Source of the DNA: Bacteroidota bacterium
Lineage (GTDB): Bacteria > Bacteroidota > Bacteroidia > Chitinophagales > Chitinophagaceae
Length of the DNA: 64,000 bases
Assembly (NCBI GenBank): GCA_018268075.1
Contig: JAFDXH010000008.1
Coordinates: 19,161-83,160 of the forward strand
Reading direction: 5' to 3'
The notes under the pieces are model-generated. The model saw only the letters and a program-made list of their open reading frames with translations. It searched no databases and was not told the DNA's origin. Both the position numbers and the translations under genes were made by a program. Of the stretch, positions 9,701 through 17,271 are shown in pieces; the stretch's first letter is position 1; every line of letters begins with the position of its first letter.

Positions 9701-10789
9701 CTTCCGGCAAATTATAATGTTGTATTTTCCGAAGGGGTAAAAATTGCAGGTGGCGATATAAAGCCTGGCTATACCGGTGCCGAATTAGGCCAAGGCATTC
9801 ATGATGAAATACAATCTTTAAGTGTAACATTATATACGGGTGCTTCGCAAAATGATGTGGTGGCAGATGGGAATGTAGCGGTATTTGATAAAAATTACTC
9901 TTCAGCAATTGACAACTACGATGCAAAAAAGATTGCAGCGTCTGGCGAAAATTTTGATTTGAAAAGGGGCGGAGTATTGCTTGCCATTGAAGCAAGGCCA
10001 GCACTAACAGCCAAGGACACCCTTTTTTATAATATGAGCAAACTGGCTAAGACAACATATCAACTTCGATTTGATGCTGAAAATTTGGCACCCACTGGGC
10101 TTACACCAATACTGATTGATCAATATTTAAATACAAGGACTTCATTAAAAACAGAAGGTGCCAGTTTAGTAGATATTACTATTGATGGCGATTCAAGGTC
10201 ATCTTCTGCAAACAGGTTCATGGTAGTATTTTCGCCACAAATGGTTTTGCCTGTTACATTCGTAAACATATCGGCGGCCAGAAAAGACTCTGGGGTACAG
10301 GTACAATGGACCATTGCCAATGAAAAAAATATCCGTACTTATCAAGTTGAAAGAGCAACTGATGGGATTAATTTCATTTCAATAGGCAAGGTAAATTCTC
10401 AAAACCAAACGCATTATAGCTTGATAGATAGGAGTGCGGGAACCGATGTATATTATTACAGAATATCTGCAATAAATGCAGATGGGGCAATTAACAAAAG
10501 TGGTATTGCTAAAGTAAATTCGCTGCAAAAAGACAATTTACTATCTGTATATCCTAACCCTGTTAAGAATAATAATATTCAACTTCGGTTTGGTAATCAG
10601 GAGTCGGCTAAATACAATGTCAAGCTAATAAATGAAGCCGGGAAAATAATATTTACTAAAACTATATACCATAAAGCCGGTATAATAGTAGAAAGTATCA
10701 AACCTGAAATGGCGATCGCCCATGGCATCTATCAATTAGAAATTACCAGACAAGATGGGAATGTGAATACTATTCAGCTACTGTTTTAG
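3770..10789 (+). CDS. Giant T9SS-exported surface protein with glycine-rich head and Ig/PKD-like repeats
   Basis: A 2339-residue secreted protein, probably a cell-surface adhesin or matrix protein. A signal peptide (hydrophobic to about residue 30, ending FSQ) precedes a glycine-rich domain starting SGSWVCPAGVFSIKVESWG, which matches the bacterial Gly-rich domain that occurs ahead of Ig-like repeats. Several Ig/PKD-like modules follow, with Cys-containing starts (VCSGSSQNYSVTN, ICKGNSVSLSS) and SYSWSPV-type cores. A region near residues 900-1110 holds two related copies about 110 residues apart, each with an SNFPxNFST motif. The C terminus has the T9SS type A sorting domain, beginning LLSVYPNPVKNN and ending in a short aliphatic/aromatic tail. 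No enzymatic domain is visible. It is flanked by spacers and a strong downstream hairpin, so it is probably monocistronic. Confidence 0.85.
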   Translation: MLSFYLKLKCLLLNISLSIGFLFISSNLFSQTSDVFNASGSWVCPAGVFSIKVESWGGGGAGGGVSGSNAKSGGGGGGGAYTIVNSVAVSPGTTYNITVGLGNTGSTGNGADGGNTFFNASTALANGGSGGGANDGAGGAGGTGTFKGGNGYNGSGSNPGGGGGSGGTSSNGNSATSRNGASAVTGGGAGGDGPSSANDGSDGNSPGGGGGGARKTKNGGNKSGGNGADGKLIISYTALTYKSQIISMSYGSSTWCAGAKRTVTVVIKNIGTATWTDASPDINIGLKWNADGDYGGAPSYITRQNAGNLAPGATGTYTFTNVQPPSGATTENLTADVVYEALSWFANNNYGVGPGNVVFTSPVINVSTTPTITSQPISTQNSCVGNAISISVVATGGSLSYQWRKGVTPLTDGGAISGSSTATLNISSVAAGDAASNYNVIVTNSCGSATSNNSILIVNSLPSAPANPTSNSPQCNSVTLTRAGTPPGSINWYWQTIAGGNSTANSSSTYSVASSGTYYIRAQDNTTGCWSTSSGSATVIVNSVPSSPSVISGPGAVCSGSSQNYSVTNVAGITYTWSVPAGWSISTGQGTNAITYVTGASGGTISVTPSNGCGSGTSSTLAVVVDQTLYWAGLGTTITGGTTGTDFNTAANWSTNNTTFVAAGAYPGACNDVVINMALSTTSTATILFSQPATTIKSLNFSLNGSTTKSTIYEAGLRLDNQSLTILGTTTLYAQNNTVNRTTQVTLDAINAGSLFTFNGDIFTNATNPGGGTGECIVYPFSNPVGTTNMGKFVVKGNCTFEGVGDDAHPQLNKPTTLVFDGTGTQTITNNNSNGYPIFLGFTTKIGETNSPNVILTGSNALGFQTINDLIINNNATLDISSGQSLNRIVAGTPGTFTMNAGSKLLVRGNSGGAPGSNFPTNFSTAYSLNASSTVEYASANGVNQTVFGPITYGNLVLTNSSGSGSSVKTSGGNLTFAGNVTVNGFTTFDLLSYTANRSAAGGTFSVAANSYLRLAGSSGGAGSSNFPNNFSTVSFAPLSTEEFYGTGAQSVYATTYGNLILSTGNTKTASGSLTIANDLTINTTALFNMGSYSHSLKGNWYNNVSSAATIPSTSTFILNGTGAQIIGGTAASVFYNLSINNSSGVSISQDQSVNNILNLISGNLRLTTKNLSIAGSSSVSGSPFSASKMIVVDGGGELRKTFSTTGSYFFPVGDETGTPEYSPITLNYTSGTFAGGAYSGVKLTNAKHPNNASTTDYLKRYWTISNSGITSPSLNVSGTYVTADIAGTESSIFSAKYAGALPWVKYNVLASNTLTANGITNTGSGIALTGITNQTLAVSISGGDVSICKGNSVSLSSTVTNNGTGSVTYSWSPVTGLSSSTIANPVATPTSTTTYTLTVTDGNGITATASTTITVTLTASATISYTGSPFCSSAGLKNVTQTGTSGGTYSSTAGLSINSSTGQINTSTSTPATYTVTYTVAAAGGCALFSTTTSITIQPQPAITANNSGPVCMKNIITLSASSIAGATYSWSGPGGYSSLSQNPNFVYDATKAGVYSVVATTAGGCISNTATTTVSSSLVSGLWTGAVSNDWSDANNWCNGVLPTSATDVSIPAAALNMPLISDSRDCNNITVDSGDTLTVGVGGMLNIYGSISSSNKNIKAANGSISMNGSTAQTITTQSFFNNAIKDLIINNSSVSGVSLGGPIDIYGSLTFSGTGKKLNTNDTLTLKSNINGTAWVGDLTGNTISGKVTVERYITNHKAWRLLSVPTFGIQTIKSAWQENSTGGGSDPVPGFGTQITSPSSTWLADGFDLKSSAPSMKTYDPVSDGWIGVATTNATNIANNNGYLLYVRGNRLATGTASPVTSTTLRTKGKLYSGTLPALTAIPDKYMSVGNPYASAIDFTQITLGNGIDNKFYVFDPFIAGYYGYGGFQVISAVNGWKPIPGGSPVYPTGVVNTKIQSGEAFFVHATTVPSLLPANYNVVFSEGVKIAGGDIKPGYTGAELGQGIHDEIQSLSVTLYTGASQNDVVADGNVAVFDKNYSSAIDNYDAKKIAASGENFDLKRGGVLLAIEARPALTAKDTLFYNMSKLAKTTYQLRFDAENLAPTGLTPILIDQYLNTRTSLKTEGASLVDITIDGDSRSSSANRFMVVFSPQMVLPVTFVNISAARKDSGVQVQWTIANEKNIRTYQVERATDGINFISIGKVNSQNQTHYSLIDRSAGTDVYYYRISAINADGAINKSGIAKVNSLQKDNLLSVYPNPVKNNNIQLRFGNQESAKYNVKLINEAGKIIFTKTIYHKAGIIVESIKPEMAIAHGIYQLEITRQDGNVNTIQLLF
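3934..4458 (+). repeat. GGN-rich low-complexity tract encoding the glycine-rich head
   Basis: Runs of GGT/GGC/GGG triplets encode Gly-rich blocks (for example six to seven consecutive Gly near 3990 and 4390) inside the giant surface-protein gene. The tract is much more GC-rich than its surroundings and leaves a long proline-rich frame open on the opposite strand, which is a shadow. Such tracts are prone to slippage and length change between strains. Confidence 0.7.
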
Positions 10790-10854
10790 GAGGCATAATA
10801 CTGAAAAATGGTAGGTAAATTTCTTTAAAACATAAGGCTCTAAAGGGTTTGGAT

Positions 10855-10886
10855 CAAGTTTGATGAAGCTTATTTCATCAAACTTG
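10855..10886 (+). terminator. Intrinsic terminator-like hairpin after the giant surface-protein gene
   Basis: Perfect 13-base arms (CAAGTTTGATGAA and its complement) close a 6-base loop 66 bases past the stop codon, followed by GTTTATT. The U-tract is short, so it may act as an RNA 3' stabiliser as well as a terminator. Confidence 0.65.
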
Positions 10887-11001
10887 GTTTATTATTAAAT
10901 ATTTAGTCTTTTATCAATAGCTGATAAGATATTTTATAAAAAAACCTCCTATTTCAGTCAGTTTTTTTAAATTTAAAAAGTACAAGTCTGCAATTTTTAA
11001 T

Positions 11002-11009
11002 TATTTTTG
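11002..11009 (+). promoter_or_regulatory. Bacteroidota -7 promoter element (TAnnTTTG)
   Basis: TATTTTTG matches the phylum-specific -7 consensus exactly and lies 18 bases before the ATG of the 33-codon ORF. No clear TTTG -33 element is seen at the usual spacing. Confidence 0.45.
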
Positions 11010-11027
11010 CTAAAATTAAATACAAAT

Positions 11028-11129
11028 ATGGCTGCAACCAGTGAAGAAAAAATAGCACTTAAAGGAATAATTCTTATTACCGTTTGTGAAATAGTAGCGA
11101 TGCTGTTTTTTTACGTAATCAATATCTGA
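11028..11129 (+). CDS. Small single-pass membrane protein (33 residues)
   Basis: A 33-codon ORF starts ATG and ends TGA in an otherwise gene-free gap. The product starts MAATSEEKIALKG, polar and charged, then runs through a hydrophobic segment (IILITVCEIVAMLFFYVI) to the C terminus. This is the layout of a small inner-membrane protein with the N terminus in the cytoplasm. A consensus TAnnTTTG element sits 18 bases upstream, and the upstream gene is closed by a hairpin, so it looks like its own transcription unit. I do not recognise a family. The combination of a real promoter element, an ordinary codon mix and amphipathic design makes it more than a chance ORF, but it is short. Confidence 0.5.
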   Translation: MAATSEEKIALKGIILITVCEIVAMLFFYVINI

Positions 11130-11194
11130 TCTGAATACCTATTGCTTCTTCAGCAATCTGATCAACCAGCATTTAATCATTCTTTGATGATTGA

Positions 11195-12100
11195 TTATAA
11201 TTCTATTTTCACTTTATTTTTTCCATAAAATCGCATAAGCGAATCTTTTATTTTTGTAGTATCACCCAATGGAAGGTTGAAGGGTTCCGCTATTTTGAAT
11301 GTCAGTGAATCATTTGTGTAGAGCACCACATTTCTTTTATACAGTAATAATTTATTTAGTCTATTTCTGGCTTTAGCGCTGTCGGTGTTAGTACTTACCA
11401 ATACTTTGAAAGTAGAGGGGGAAGGAAGCGCTGTTTTTAAATTTTCAATACTATCCTTCACTCTGGCCTTACTTATAGAATCGTTATAAGCTGTAGAATC
11501 CAGTGCTGGAATTACCTGTTCAGTAGAAGTAATTGTTTTGGTAGATTTTTGTTCATTATTGGCATAGTACCAGATTGCCCAAACTACCAATCCTAAAACC
11601 ACCAAAATTGCTGCAATTAAAAATATTCTTCCCCATCTGGTGCCTGTTGGTTTAAGAAAATCATTGAACATATCTTCATCCATTACTTCCTTGCCCTCAT
11701 CTTCTATTCTTGTTCTTTGAGGAATCTTTGGTGCCAGATGTTGCCCGCCTTTGAAGATTAATTCGCCTGCATTGTTCTTCTGAAGGGTGCCAATATCCGG
11801 AATTATAAATGGATTACCAATATTCAAAAATTGCTTTCCAAGCATCAGGTATGAGTCAAGATCTGAAGCAGCCAGCGGCCTGATTTTTCCTGTAAACCCT
11901 ACAATAAAATCAATAAGCCCGGAGTCTTCAGCACTTTTAGGTTCATAATTAAATTGAATGGCATCTTCCGGAATAATGATAGGCTTGTCAGGATCAGCAG
12001 TATCTGCTAATGAAGCATTCAATGTAAAGCGGCCAATACCCTGCAGTACCAACTCCTTATTTTTTAGCAGGTAGTGAATTAATACATGATCAATTTTCAA
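11195..12100 (-). CDS. HU-CCDC81-type domain and SPOR-like membrane protein
   Basis: The first 130 residues (MKIDHVLIHYLLKNKELVLQ..., LQGIGRF, NPFIIPDIGTLQKN) have the pattern of the paired bacteroidetal HU-CCDC81 domains, relatives of the DNA-bending HU fold adapted to other binding. A single membrane helix spans about residues 158-180, and the periplasmic C-terminal domain (TFKVLVSTNTDSAKARNRL onward) looks SPOR-like, a domain that binds denuded peptidoglycan at division sites. The start is a TTG, since no in-frame ATG lies nearby. The gene diverges from the small membrane protein at 12.2 kb. The domain reading is by pattern; the cellular role (envelope or division) is inferred. Confidence 0.75.
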   Translation of the reverse strand: MKIDHVLIHYLLKNKELVLQGIGRFTLNASLADTADPDKPIIIPEDAIQFNYEPKSAEDSGLIDFIVGFTGKIRPLAASDLDSYLMLGKQFLNIGNPFIIPDIGTLQKNNAGELIFKGGQHLAPKIPQRTRIEDEGKEVMDEDMFNDFLKPTGTRWGRIFLIAAILVVLGLVVWAIWYYANNEQKSTKTITSTEQVIPALDSTAYNDSISKARVKDSIENLKTALPSPSTFKVLVSTNTDSAKARNRLNKLLLYKRNVVLYTNDSLTFKIAEPFNLPLGDTTKIKDSLMRFYGKNKVKIEL

Positions 12101-12210
12101 TGTGTCGTATTTATGAGCAAACCTACATTTTTATTAATCTAATTCCAAAATGCCGGCCAATGAAAAATCACCCCTTTTTTTTGCAACAATTACGGGGTAT
12201 TTTTGCGATT

Positions 12211-12540
12211 ATGCTTACTGAAAAAGAAAACCTCTTTATTTCATACTGGGAAGCCAACCGTGAAAGAGAAAGTAAATTTTGGCGTCAATTATCATTTGGC
12301 GCTCCATGGGGGCTTGTATTTGCATTGCCTATACTTGTTGCCGTTATTTTTCATGATTGGTATAAAAACATGATCCCAATATCAAAATCACAACTAATAT
12401 TGATAATGCTGGCTGTTTTAGCAATAGCTACATTTTATTCTGTATTCAGAATGAAATTTAAATGGGAAAATAATGAACAGATTTATAAAGAGTTAAAATT
12501 TAAAAAAGATAAAGAACAAGCAGCAAATCTTATAAAATAA
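12211..12540 (+). CDS. Small two-helix membrane protein of unknown function
   Basis: The 109-residue product has a charged N terminus (MLTEKENLFISYWEANRERE), two hydrophobic segments around residues 30-50 and 65-82, and a lysine-rich C-terminal tail. The frame is open 37 codons further upstream, but that part overlaps the 5' end of the divergent HU/SPOR gene and looks non-coding; the ATG at MLTEKEN is preferred. A TATTTTTG element ends 6 bases before this ATG, which would give an almost leaderless mRNA. The downstream FKBP gene begins 36 bases after the stop and may be co-transcribed. I do not recognise a family. Confidence 0.65.
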   Translation: MLTEKENLFISYWEANRERESKFWRQLSFGAPWGLVFALPILVAVIFHDWYKNMIPISKSQLILIMLAVLAIATFYSVFRMKFKWENNEQIYKELKFKKDKEQAANLIK

Positions 12541-12576
12541 TGGTCTTTATTTGCAACCCATAAAGAAACCAACCGT

Positions 12577-13080
12577 ATGAATAAGATTATTTTACTTGTT
12601 TTATTAATGGCTATTGTATTTGTAAGTTGTACTAAAGACAATAAATGCCTTTACAATGATTCTACACTTGTAGCACCACAAACTGAAATTGACAATTTAA
12701 GAGACTCCCTTACTGCACATGGCATTACAGCCACTTTGCACCCTTCAGGGTTTTATTATAATATTGAAAAACAAGGCTCCGGAGGCGTTGTATCTAATTT
12801 ATGCACCACCGTCTTTGTAGATTACAAAGGAAGTTTGCTTAATGGGAATATTTTTGACTCTACCGTTACCAATAATCCTACTTATTTTCAATTAGGCCAA
12901 GTAATAGTTGGCTGGCAAAAGGGAATACCTTTACTTAACAAAGATGGCGTGATCAATTTATTTATTCCGCCTACACTTGGCTATGGGTACAAGGATGTAA
13001 AAAACCCCCAAACAGGCCAGGTTATCATTCCTTCCGGGTCTAATCTTGTATTTCATGTGCATGTAGCAGATATACAATAA
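12577..13080 (+). CDS. FKBP-type peptidyl-prolyl cis-trans isomerase, lipoprotein
   Basis: The N terminus is a lipoprotein signal (MNKIILLVLLMAIVFVSC, lipobox FVSC), so the 167-residue protein should be anchored to the envelope and face the periplasm or the surface. The C-terminal half is an FKBP domain with VDYKGSLLNGNIFDS, the conserved VGWQKGIPLL segment and FIPPTLGYG. It probably speeds proline isomerisation during folding of exported proteins. Such FKBP lipoproteins are numerous in Bacteroidota. It lies between a small membrane protein and the serine dehydratase gene; no functional link is evident. Confidence 0.88.
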   Translation: MNKIILLVLLMAIVFVSCTKDNKCLYNDSTLVAPQTEIDNLRDSLTAHGITATLHPSGFYYNIEKQGSGGVVSNLCTTVFVDYKGSLLNGNIFDSTVTNNPTYFQLGQVIVGWQKGIPLLNKDGVINLFIPPTLGYGYKDVKNPQTGQVIIPSGSNLVFHVHVADIQ

Positions 13081-13112
13081 ATTCTTAGCTGATTTATAAT
13101 TCAAAGGTGATT

Positions 13113-13120
13113 TATCTTTG
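13113..13120 (+). promoter_or_regulatory. Bacteroidota -7 promoter element upstream of sda
   Basis: TATCTTTG matches TAnnTTTG exactly and lies 19 bases before the ATG of the L-serine dehydratase gene. No convincing -33 TTTG is found at 19-21 bases spacing. Confidence 0.45.
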
Positions 13121-13139
13121 ATGCTCTAATTTATGAATT

Positions 13140-14564
13140 ATGAGTCACGAAGCACTTTCAGTTTTTGATATGTTTAAAATTGGTGTAGGGCCTTCCAGCA
13201 GCCATACACTGGGGCCATGGCGTTCTGCCCACCTGTTCTTAAAATCCTTTCATCAGGGCGAATTAGAAAAGATTGTAAAGGTCAGGGTATTACTTTTTGG
13301 TTCACTCGCAAAAACCGGAAAAGGGCATGGCACTGATATTGCTGTGATGCTGGGATTATCAGGATTTGATCCGGTAACATTTGAGGTGGACTTGATAAAT
13401 TCTACAATTGAGCAAATAAATCGGTCTCATAAGATTACTTTAAATGGTGTACATCCTGTTAGTTTTGATCCTGCAAAGGATATTGAATTCCGTATGACAG
13501 CGTCCTTACCTTACCACCCGAATGCACTCACATTTTCATACGAATTATCAGATGGGAAAAAGGGTGAAGAAACTTATTATTCAATCGGTGGCGGATTTGT
13601 GAAGCAGGAGCATGAAGATGAATCTGCTCAGAATGAAATCACATTACCATTTCCCATTAATGATGCTGAAGACTTATTGCACTGGTGTATGAGCACGGGA
13701 ATGACAATAAATGAAGTGGTGATGGAAAATGAAAATACATGGCGCCCTGAAGAGGAAACCAAAAAAGGATTATTGAATATCTGGCGGGTTATGAAAGAGT
13801 CTATTTTTAATGGATGCCATGCCACGGGTACGCTGCCAGGTGGATTAAATGTAAAAAGACGAGCTGCTGATCTAAATAAGAAATTATTGAATGGACGTTC
13901 TTATCATGATTTCGATTCATGGATGAAGGCAATAAAAGAAGGGGGCAATGATTTTAAATATATTCTCGATTGGGTAAGTTGCTTCGCCCTGGCAGTGAAT
14001 GAGCAAAATGCCTCCTTTGGCAGAGTAGTTACAGCACCTACCAATGGCGCTGCAGGAGTAATTCCGGCAGTATTAATGTACTATATTATTTTCTGTAATG
14101 CTGAGGATGAAAACCGCATTATTCAATTTTTATGTACCGCTTCAGAAATAGGCTGTTTGTTTAAAAAAGGAGCTACCATCTCAGCAGCAATGGGCGGATG
14201 CCAGGCAGAAATTGGAGTTTCTTCATCTATGGCTGCTGCTGCACTGGCTGAAGGAATGGGTGGCTCACAACGCCAAGCTCTGATGGCCTCTGAAATATCA
14301 ATGGAGCATCACCTAGGCATGACCTGCGATCCGATACGCGGACTGGTGCAAATACCTTGTATTGAAAGAAATACCATGGGCGCAATAAAAGCCATAACTG
14401 CGTGCCAGCTTGCATTGCAGAGTAGCCCTGATTTTGCAAAAGTGAGCCTTGATAATGTAATCCTTACTATGTGGAATACAGCAAAAGACATGAATAGCAA
14501 GTATAAGGAAACTGCCGATGGAGGCCTTGCCGTGAATGTACCTTTGGGGCTGAGTGAATGCTAA
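13140..14564 (+). CDS. sdaA: L-serine ammonia-lyase (iron-sulfur dependent, single chain)
   Basis: Converts L-serine to pyruvate and ammonia in the cytoplasm. The start [20 protein letters not shown] is the classic beginning of the fused beta-alpha enzyme, with the SSSHTLGP substrate motif directly after it. The C-terminal catalytic domain has [15 protein letters not shown] and the cysteines used for the [4Fe-4S] cluster ([25 protein letters not shown]). The length of 474 residues is normal for the single-chain form. It has its own promoter element and ends convergent to smpB, with a small hairpin in the 114-base gap. Confidence 0.94.
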   Translation: MSHEALSVFDMFKIGVGPSSSHTLGPWRSAHLFLKSFHQGELEKIVKVRVLLFGSLAKTGKGHGTDIAVMLGLSGFDPVTFEVDLINSTIEQINRSHKITLNGVHPVSFDPAKDIEFRMTASLPYHPNALTFSYELSDGKKGEETYYSIGGGFVKQEHEDESAQNEITLPFPINDAEDLLHWCMSTGMTINEVVMENENTWRPEEETKKGLLNIWRVMKESIFNGCHATGTLPGGLNVKRRAADLNKKLLNGRSYHDFDSWMKAIKEGGNDFKYILDWVSCFALAVNEQNASFGRVVTAPTNGAAGVIPAVLMYYIIFCNAEDENRIIQFLCTASEIGCLFKKGATISAAMGGCQAEIGVSSSMAAAALAEGMGGSQRQALMASEISMEHHLGMTCDPIRGLVQIPCIERNTMGAIKAITACQLALQSSPDFAKVSLDNVILTMWNTAKDMNSKYKETADGGLAVNVPLGLSEC

Positions 14565-14647
14565 GCATACCTTTTTCAATAAGTACGAAATGTAACTTCA
14601 AAAATTTTCTTCTTTGTTCATTCAACACAGCTCAATATCTACCTAAA

Positions 14648-14667
14648 TAGCCAACAATTTTTGGCTA
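14648..14667. terminator. Small hairpin between convergent sdaA and smpB
   Basis: Seven-base arms TAGCCAA and TTGGCTA with a 6-base loop lie between two converging genes, with short T or A runs on both sides. The position suggests a weak bidirectional terminator; the stem is short. Confidence 0.35.
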
Positions 14668-14678
14668 CTTTAACTTGA

Positions 14679-15116
14679 TTAAACACCATATTTTCGCTTA
14701 ATGTCACGGTCAGTATCCCGCGATTTAATCGTTTCCCTTTTGTCGTAAATCTTTTTTCCCTTACCCAGTCCAATCTCCATCTTAGCAAAACCATTCTGAG
14801 ATATAAATATTTTCAGAGGTACAATTGTGTATCCCTTTTCTTTAATCTTATTTTCTAATTTTCGGAGTTCTTTTTTTTGTAATAATAATTTTCTCTCACG
14901 TAGTGGGTCATGATTGTAATGTGTGCCCATATTATACTCAGCAATATGAAGACTTTTTACAAACAATTCACCATTCATGAAAACACAATAGCTATCATTA
15001 AAACTGGCTTTGCTGGCGCGCAATGATTTTATTTCTGTTCCTGACAAAACCATACCGGCCGTATATTTTGCCTCTATATAATATTCAAAATATGCTTTCC
15101 GGTTATTTAAATCCAT
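14679..15116 (-). CDS. smpB: SsrA-binding protein SmpB
   Basis: SmpB binds tmRNA and brings it to stalled ribosomes in trans-translation. The start NRKAYFEYYIEAKYTAGMVL, then LSGTEIKSLRASKASFNDSY, is diagnostic. The C terminus has the basic KKIYDKRETIKSRDTDRDIKRK tail that folds into the decoding site. The length of 145 residues is complete though slightly short. The tmRNA gene itself is not in the window. It is the last of a minus-strand run with accD and the aldolase upstream, 47 bases after accD, so co-transcription is possible. Confidence 0.95.
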   Translation of the reverse strand: MDLNNRKAYFEYYIEAKYTAGMVLSGTEIKSLRASKASFNDSYCVFMNGELFVKSLHIAEYNMGTHYNHDPLRERKLLLQKKELRKLENKIKEKGYTIVPLKIFISQNGFAKMEIGLGKGKKIYDKRETIKSRDTDRDIKRKYGV

Positions 15117-15163
15117 AAATAATATAAAATATGTTTCCCAATAAGAGAAAAAGGCGAACTTCC

Positions 15164-16072
15164 TTACTGCCTAAATAATTCAAGAAGCAGTTTTAGCCTA
15201 CACTTAAGGTCTTTTCTTGAAACTATAAAATCAAGGAAACCATGCTCTAATAAAAATTCACTTCTTTGAAATCCTGCTGGTAAATCTTTTTTTATAGTTT
15301 CTTTGATTACACGTGGGCCTGCAAAACCAATAAGGGCGCCTGGTTCGCCCATAATGATGTCGCCTAACATAGCAAACGATGCTGTAGTACCACCAAATGT
15401 AGGGTCGGTACATAATGAGAAATACGGTATTTTGGCATCAGATAAAAGAGAAAGCCGTCCAGAAGTTTTAGCCAATTGCATCAATGAAAATGCACTCTCC
15501 ATCATCCGTGCTCCACCACTTTTATTAATGATCATAAAGGGAATACGATGTTCGATACAATAGTCGCAAGCCCTGCATATTTTTTCGCCCATTACACTTC
15601 CTAAGCTTCCACCGATAAACTCAAAATCCATACAAGCGATCACCAGATCCATCTCATTAATTTTTCCATGAGCTACCGTAATACTATCATGAATGTCTGA
15701 CTTAGCATAGGTTTCTTCAAGCCGCTGAGCATAAGGTTTCAGATCCACAAAACCCAAATAGTCTTTTGATTTTATATTCCCAAAAAGTTCCTTATAACTA
15801 TCCTCATCAAAGATGATTTCAAAATACTCTGCACTTCCAATACGATGATGATATTCGCACTTAGGGCACACAAATAAATTTTCACGCAACTCTGTAATAG
15901 TGCATGTATAACGGCATTGAGGGCATTTCGTCCACAACCCATCAGGCGCTTCCTTTTTATCTTTTGTAGAGGTAGTAATTCCTTTTTTTATTCTGCGAAA
16001 CCAGCTCCTCTTGGAATCACCTGACTCTTCATCACCTGCGAGATTTGCTTCAATATCTTCCTCTTTTTTCAT
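15164..16072 (-). CDS. accD: Acetyl-CoA carboxylase carboxyltransferase subunit beta
   Basis: Forms the carboxyltransferase with AccA, moving CO2 from carboxybiotin to acetyl-CoA to make malonyl-CoA for fatty acid synthesis. The N-terminal zinc ribbon has four cysteines (Cys50, 53, 69, 72; CPQC and CPKC). The crotonase-type core has FIGGSLGSVMGEKI, the oxyanion segment KSGGARMMES and the GALIGFAGPRVIKET block. The length of 302 residues is slightly longer than usual because of an acidic N-terminal extension. It sits between smpB and the class I aldolase gene, all on the minus strand; accA is not nearby. Confidence 0.95.
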   Translation of the reverse strand: MKKEEDIEANLAGDEESGDSKRSWFRRIKKGITTSTKDKKEAPDGLWTKCPQCRYTCTITELRENLFVCPKCEYHHRIGSAEYFEIIFDEDSYKELFGNIKSKDYLGFVDLKPYAQRLEETYAKSDIHDSITVAHGKINEMDLVIACMDFEFIGGSLGSVMGEKICRACDYCIEHRIPFMIINKSGGARMMESAFSLMQLAKTSGRLSLLSDAKIPYFSLCTDPTFGGTTASFAMLGDIIMGEPGALIGFAGPRVIKETIKKDLPAGFQRSEFLLEHGFLDFIVSRKDLKCRLKLLLELFRQ

Positions 16073-16126
16073 TTACATTTTCTTTAATTAAAAAAACTTT
16101 GCCAACGGTGAACACGAAACGAAAAC

Positions 16127-17182
16127 CTATGCAATAGTTACAGAGCTATCGAGGTAAACATCCTGTGTAGCATTTAACAAAGCAACTCCATCTTTAAAAG
16201 GCTTTTGAAATGCCTTTCTGCCCATAATGAGTCCCATGCCACCGGCGCGTTTATTAATTACCGCGGTTGTTACTGCTTCTGCCAGATCTGAATCGCCTTT
16301 ACTTTCGCCACCACTATTAATCAATCCAATTTTGCCACTATAGCAATTTAAAACCTGGTAACGGCAAAGATCAATTGGATTATCTGAAGAAAGATTTTCA
16401 TAAACAAGAGGTGACGTTTTACCAAATTTTACAGCATTATACCCACCGTTATTAGTTGGTAATTTTTGCTTGATAATGTCAGCCTGCAATGTTACTCCAA
16501 GGTGATTTGCCTGCCCAGTTAAGTCTGCACTGGTGGAATAATCTGTACCATTCACCTTGAAGCCATCGTTGCGCAAATAACACCAAAGGATTGTACACAT
16601 ACCCAGTTCGTGAGCTAATGCAAAGGCTTCGCTAACTTCCTGCAATTGGCGCGTGCTTTCCTGACTACCCCAATAAACGGTTGCGCCCACACCTACAGCG
16701 CCCATGTTATAGGCTGTTTTTACAGAGCCAAACATCGTTTGGTCAAATTTATTCGGATAACTTAATAGTTCATTATGATTAATCTTTACAATAAACGGAA
16801 TTTTGTGAGCAAATTTTCTGCTTAAAATGCCTAACACACCAAAAGTGGAAGCTACACCATTGCAACCGGCTTCTATTGCAAGCTTTACAATATTTTCCGG
16901 GTCGAAATAAATAGGATTGGGTGCAAAGGATGCGCCTGCGCTATGCTCAATTCCCTGATCTACAGGAAAAATGGAGCAGTAGCCTGTACCTCCTAATCTT
17001 CCGTGATTCATTAATTGTTGCATACTCCCGATCACACGATTGTTACGGTCACTATTAATAAAAATGTCATCAATGTATGAAGGTGATGGAAGCGTGAGTG
17101 TGCTTTTATCCACCTTGCATTTATAGTTTAGTAATTCTTCACTTTTGTTTCCTAACAGTTCTTCAATTTTTTTTGTGGCCAT
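16127..17182 (-). CDS. fbaB: Class I fructose-bisphosphate aldolase (archaeal/DhnA type)
   Basis: Interconverts fructose 1,6-bisphosphate with glyceraldehyde 3-phosphate and dihydroxyacetone phosphate through a lysine Schiff base. The length is 351 residues. Motifs include [15 protein letters not shown] near the N terminus, the [11 protein letters not shown] strand, [12 protein letters not shown], and the C-terminal phosphate-binding strands with [12 protein letters not shown] and [12 protein letters not shown]. Two GC-rich hairpins lie in its upstream region. Downstream, 54 bases separate it from accD. The family is clear; direction in the cell (glycolysis or gluconeogenesis) cannot be told. 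Confidence 0.92.
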   Translation of the reverse strand: MATKKIEELLGNKSEELLNYKCKVDKSTLTLPSPSYIDDIFINSDRNNRVIGSMQQLMNHGRLGGTGYCSIFPVDQGIEHSAGASFAPNPIYFDPENIVKLAIEAGCNGVASTFGVLGILSRKFAHKIPFIVKINHNELLSYPNKFDQTMFGSVKTAYNMGAVGVGATVYWGSQESTRQLQEVSEAFALAHELGMCTILWCYLRNDGFKVNGTDYSTSADLTGQANHLGVTLQADIIKQKLPTNNGGYNAVKFGKTSPLVYENLSSDNPIDLCRYQVLNCYSGKIGLINSGGESKGDSDLAEAVTTAVINKRAGGMGLIMGRKAFQKPFKDGVALLNATQDVYLDSSVTIA

Positions 17183-17271
17183 ATTTTTTATGAGATTTGA
17201 AATGTATGCAAACGTACAGGAATTTTTGCATTTTTTATTACCCGAAAAAACTAATGCTGCATTTCAAATAG

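Noticed and set aside
12100-12210. Upstream extension of the small two-helix membrane protein
   Set aside because: The extension overlaps the start region of the divergent HU/SPOR gene and looks random; the ATG at 12211 gives a normal N terminus.
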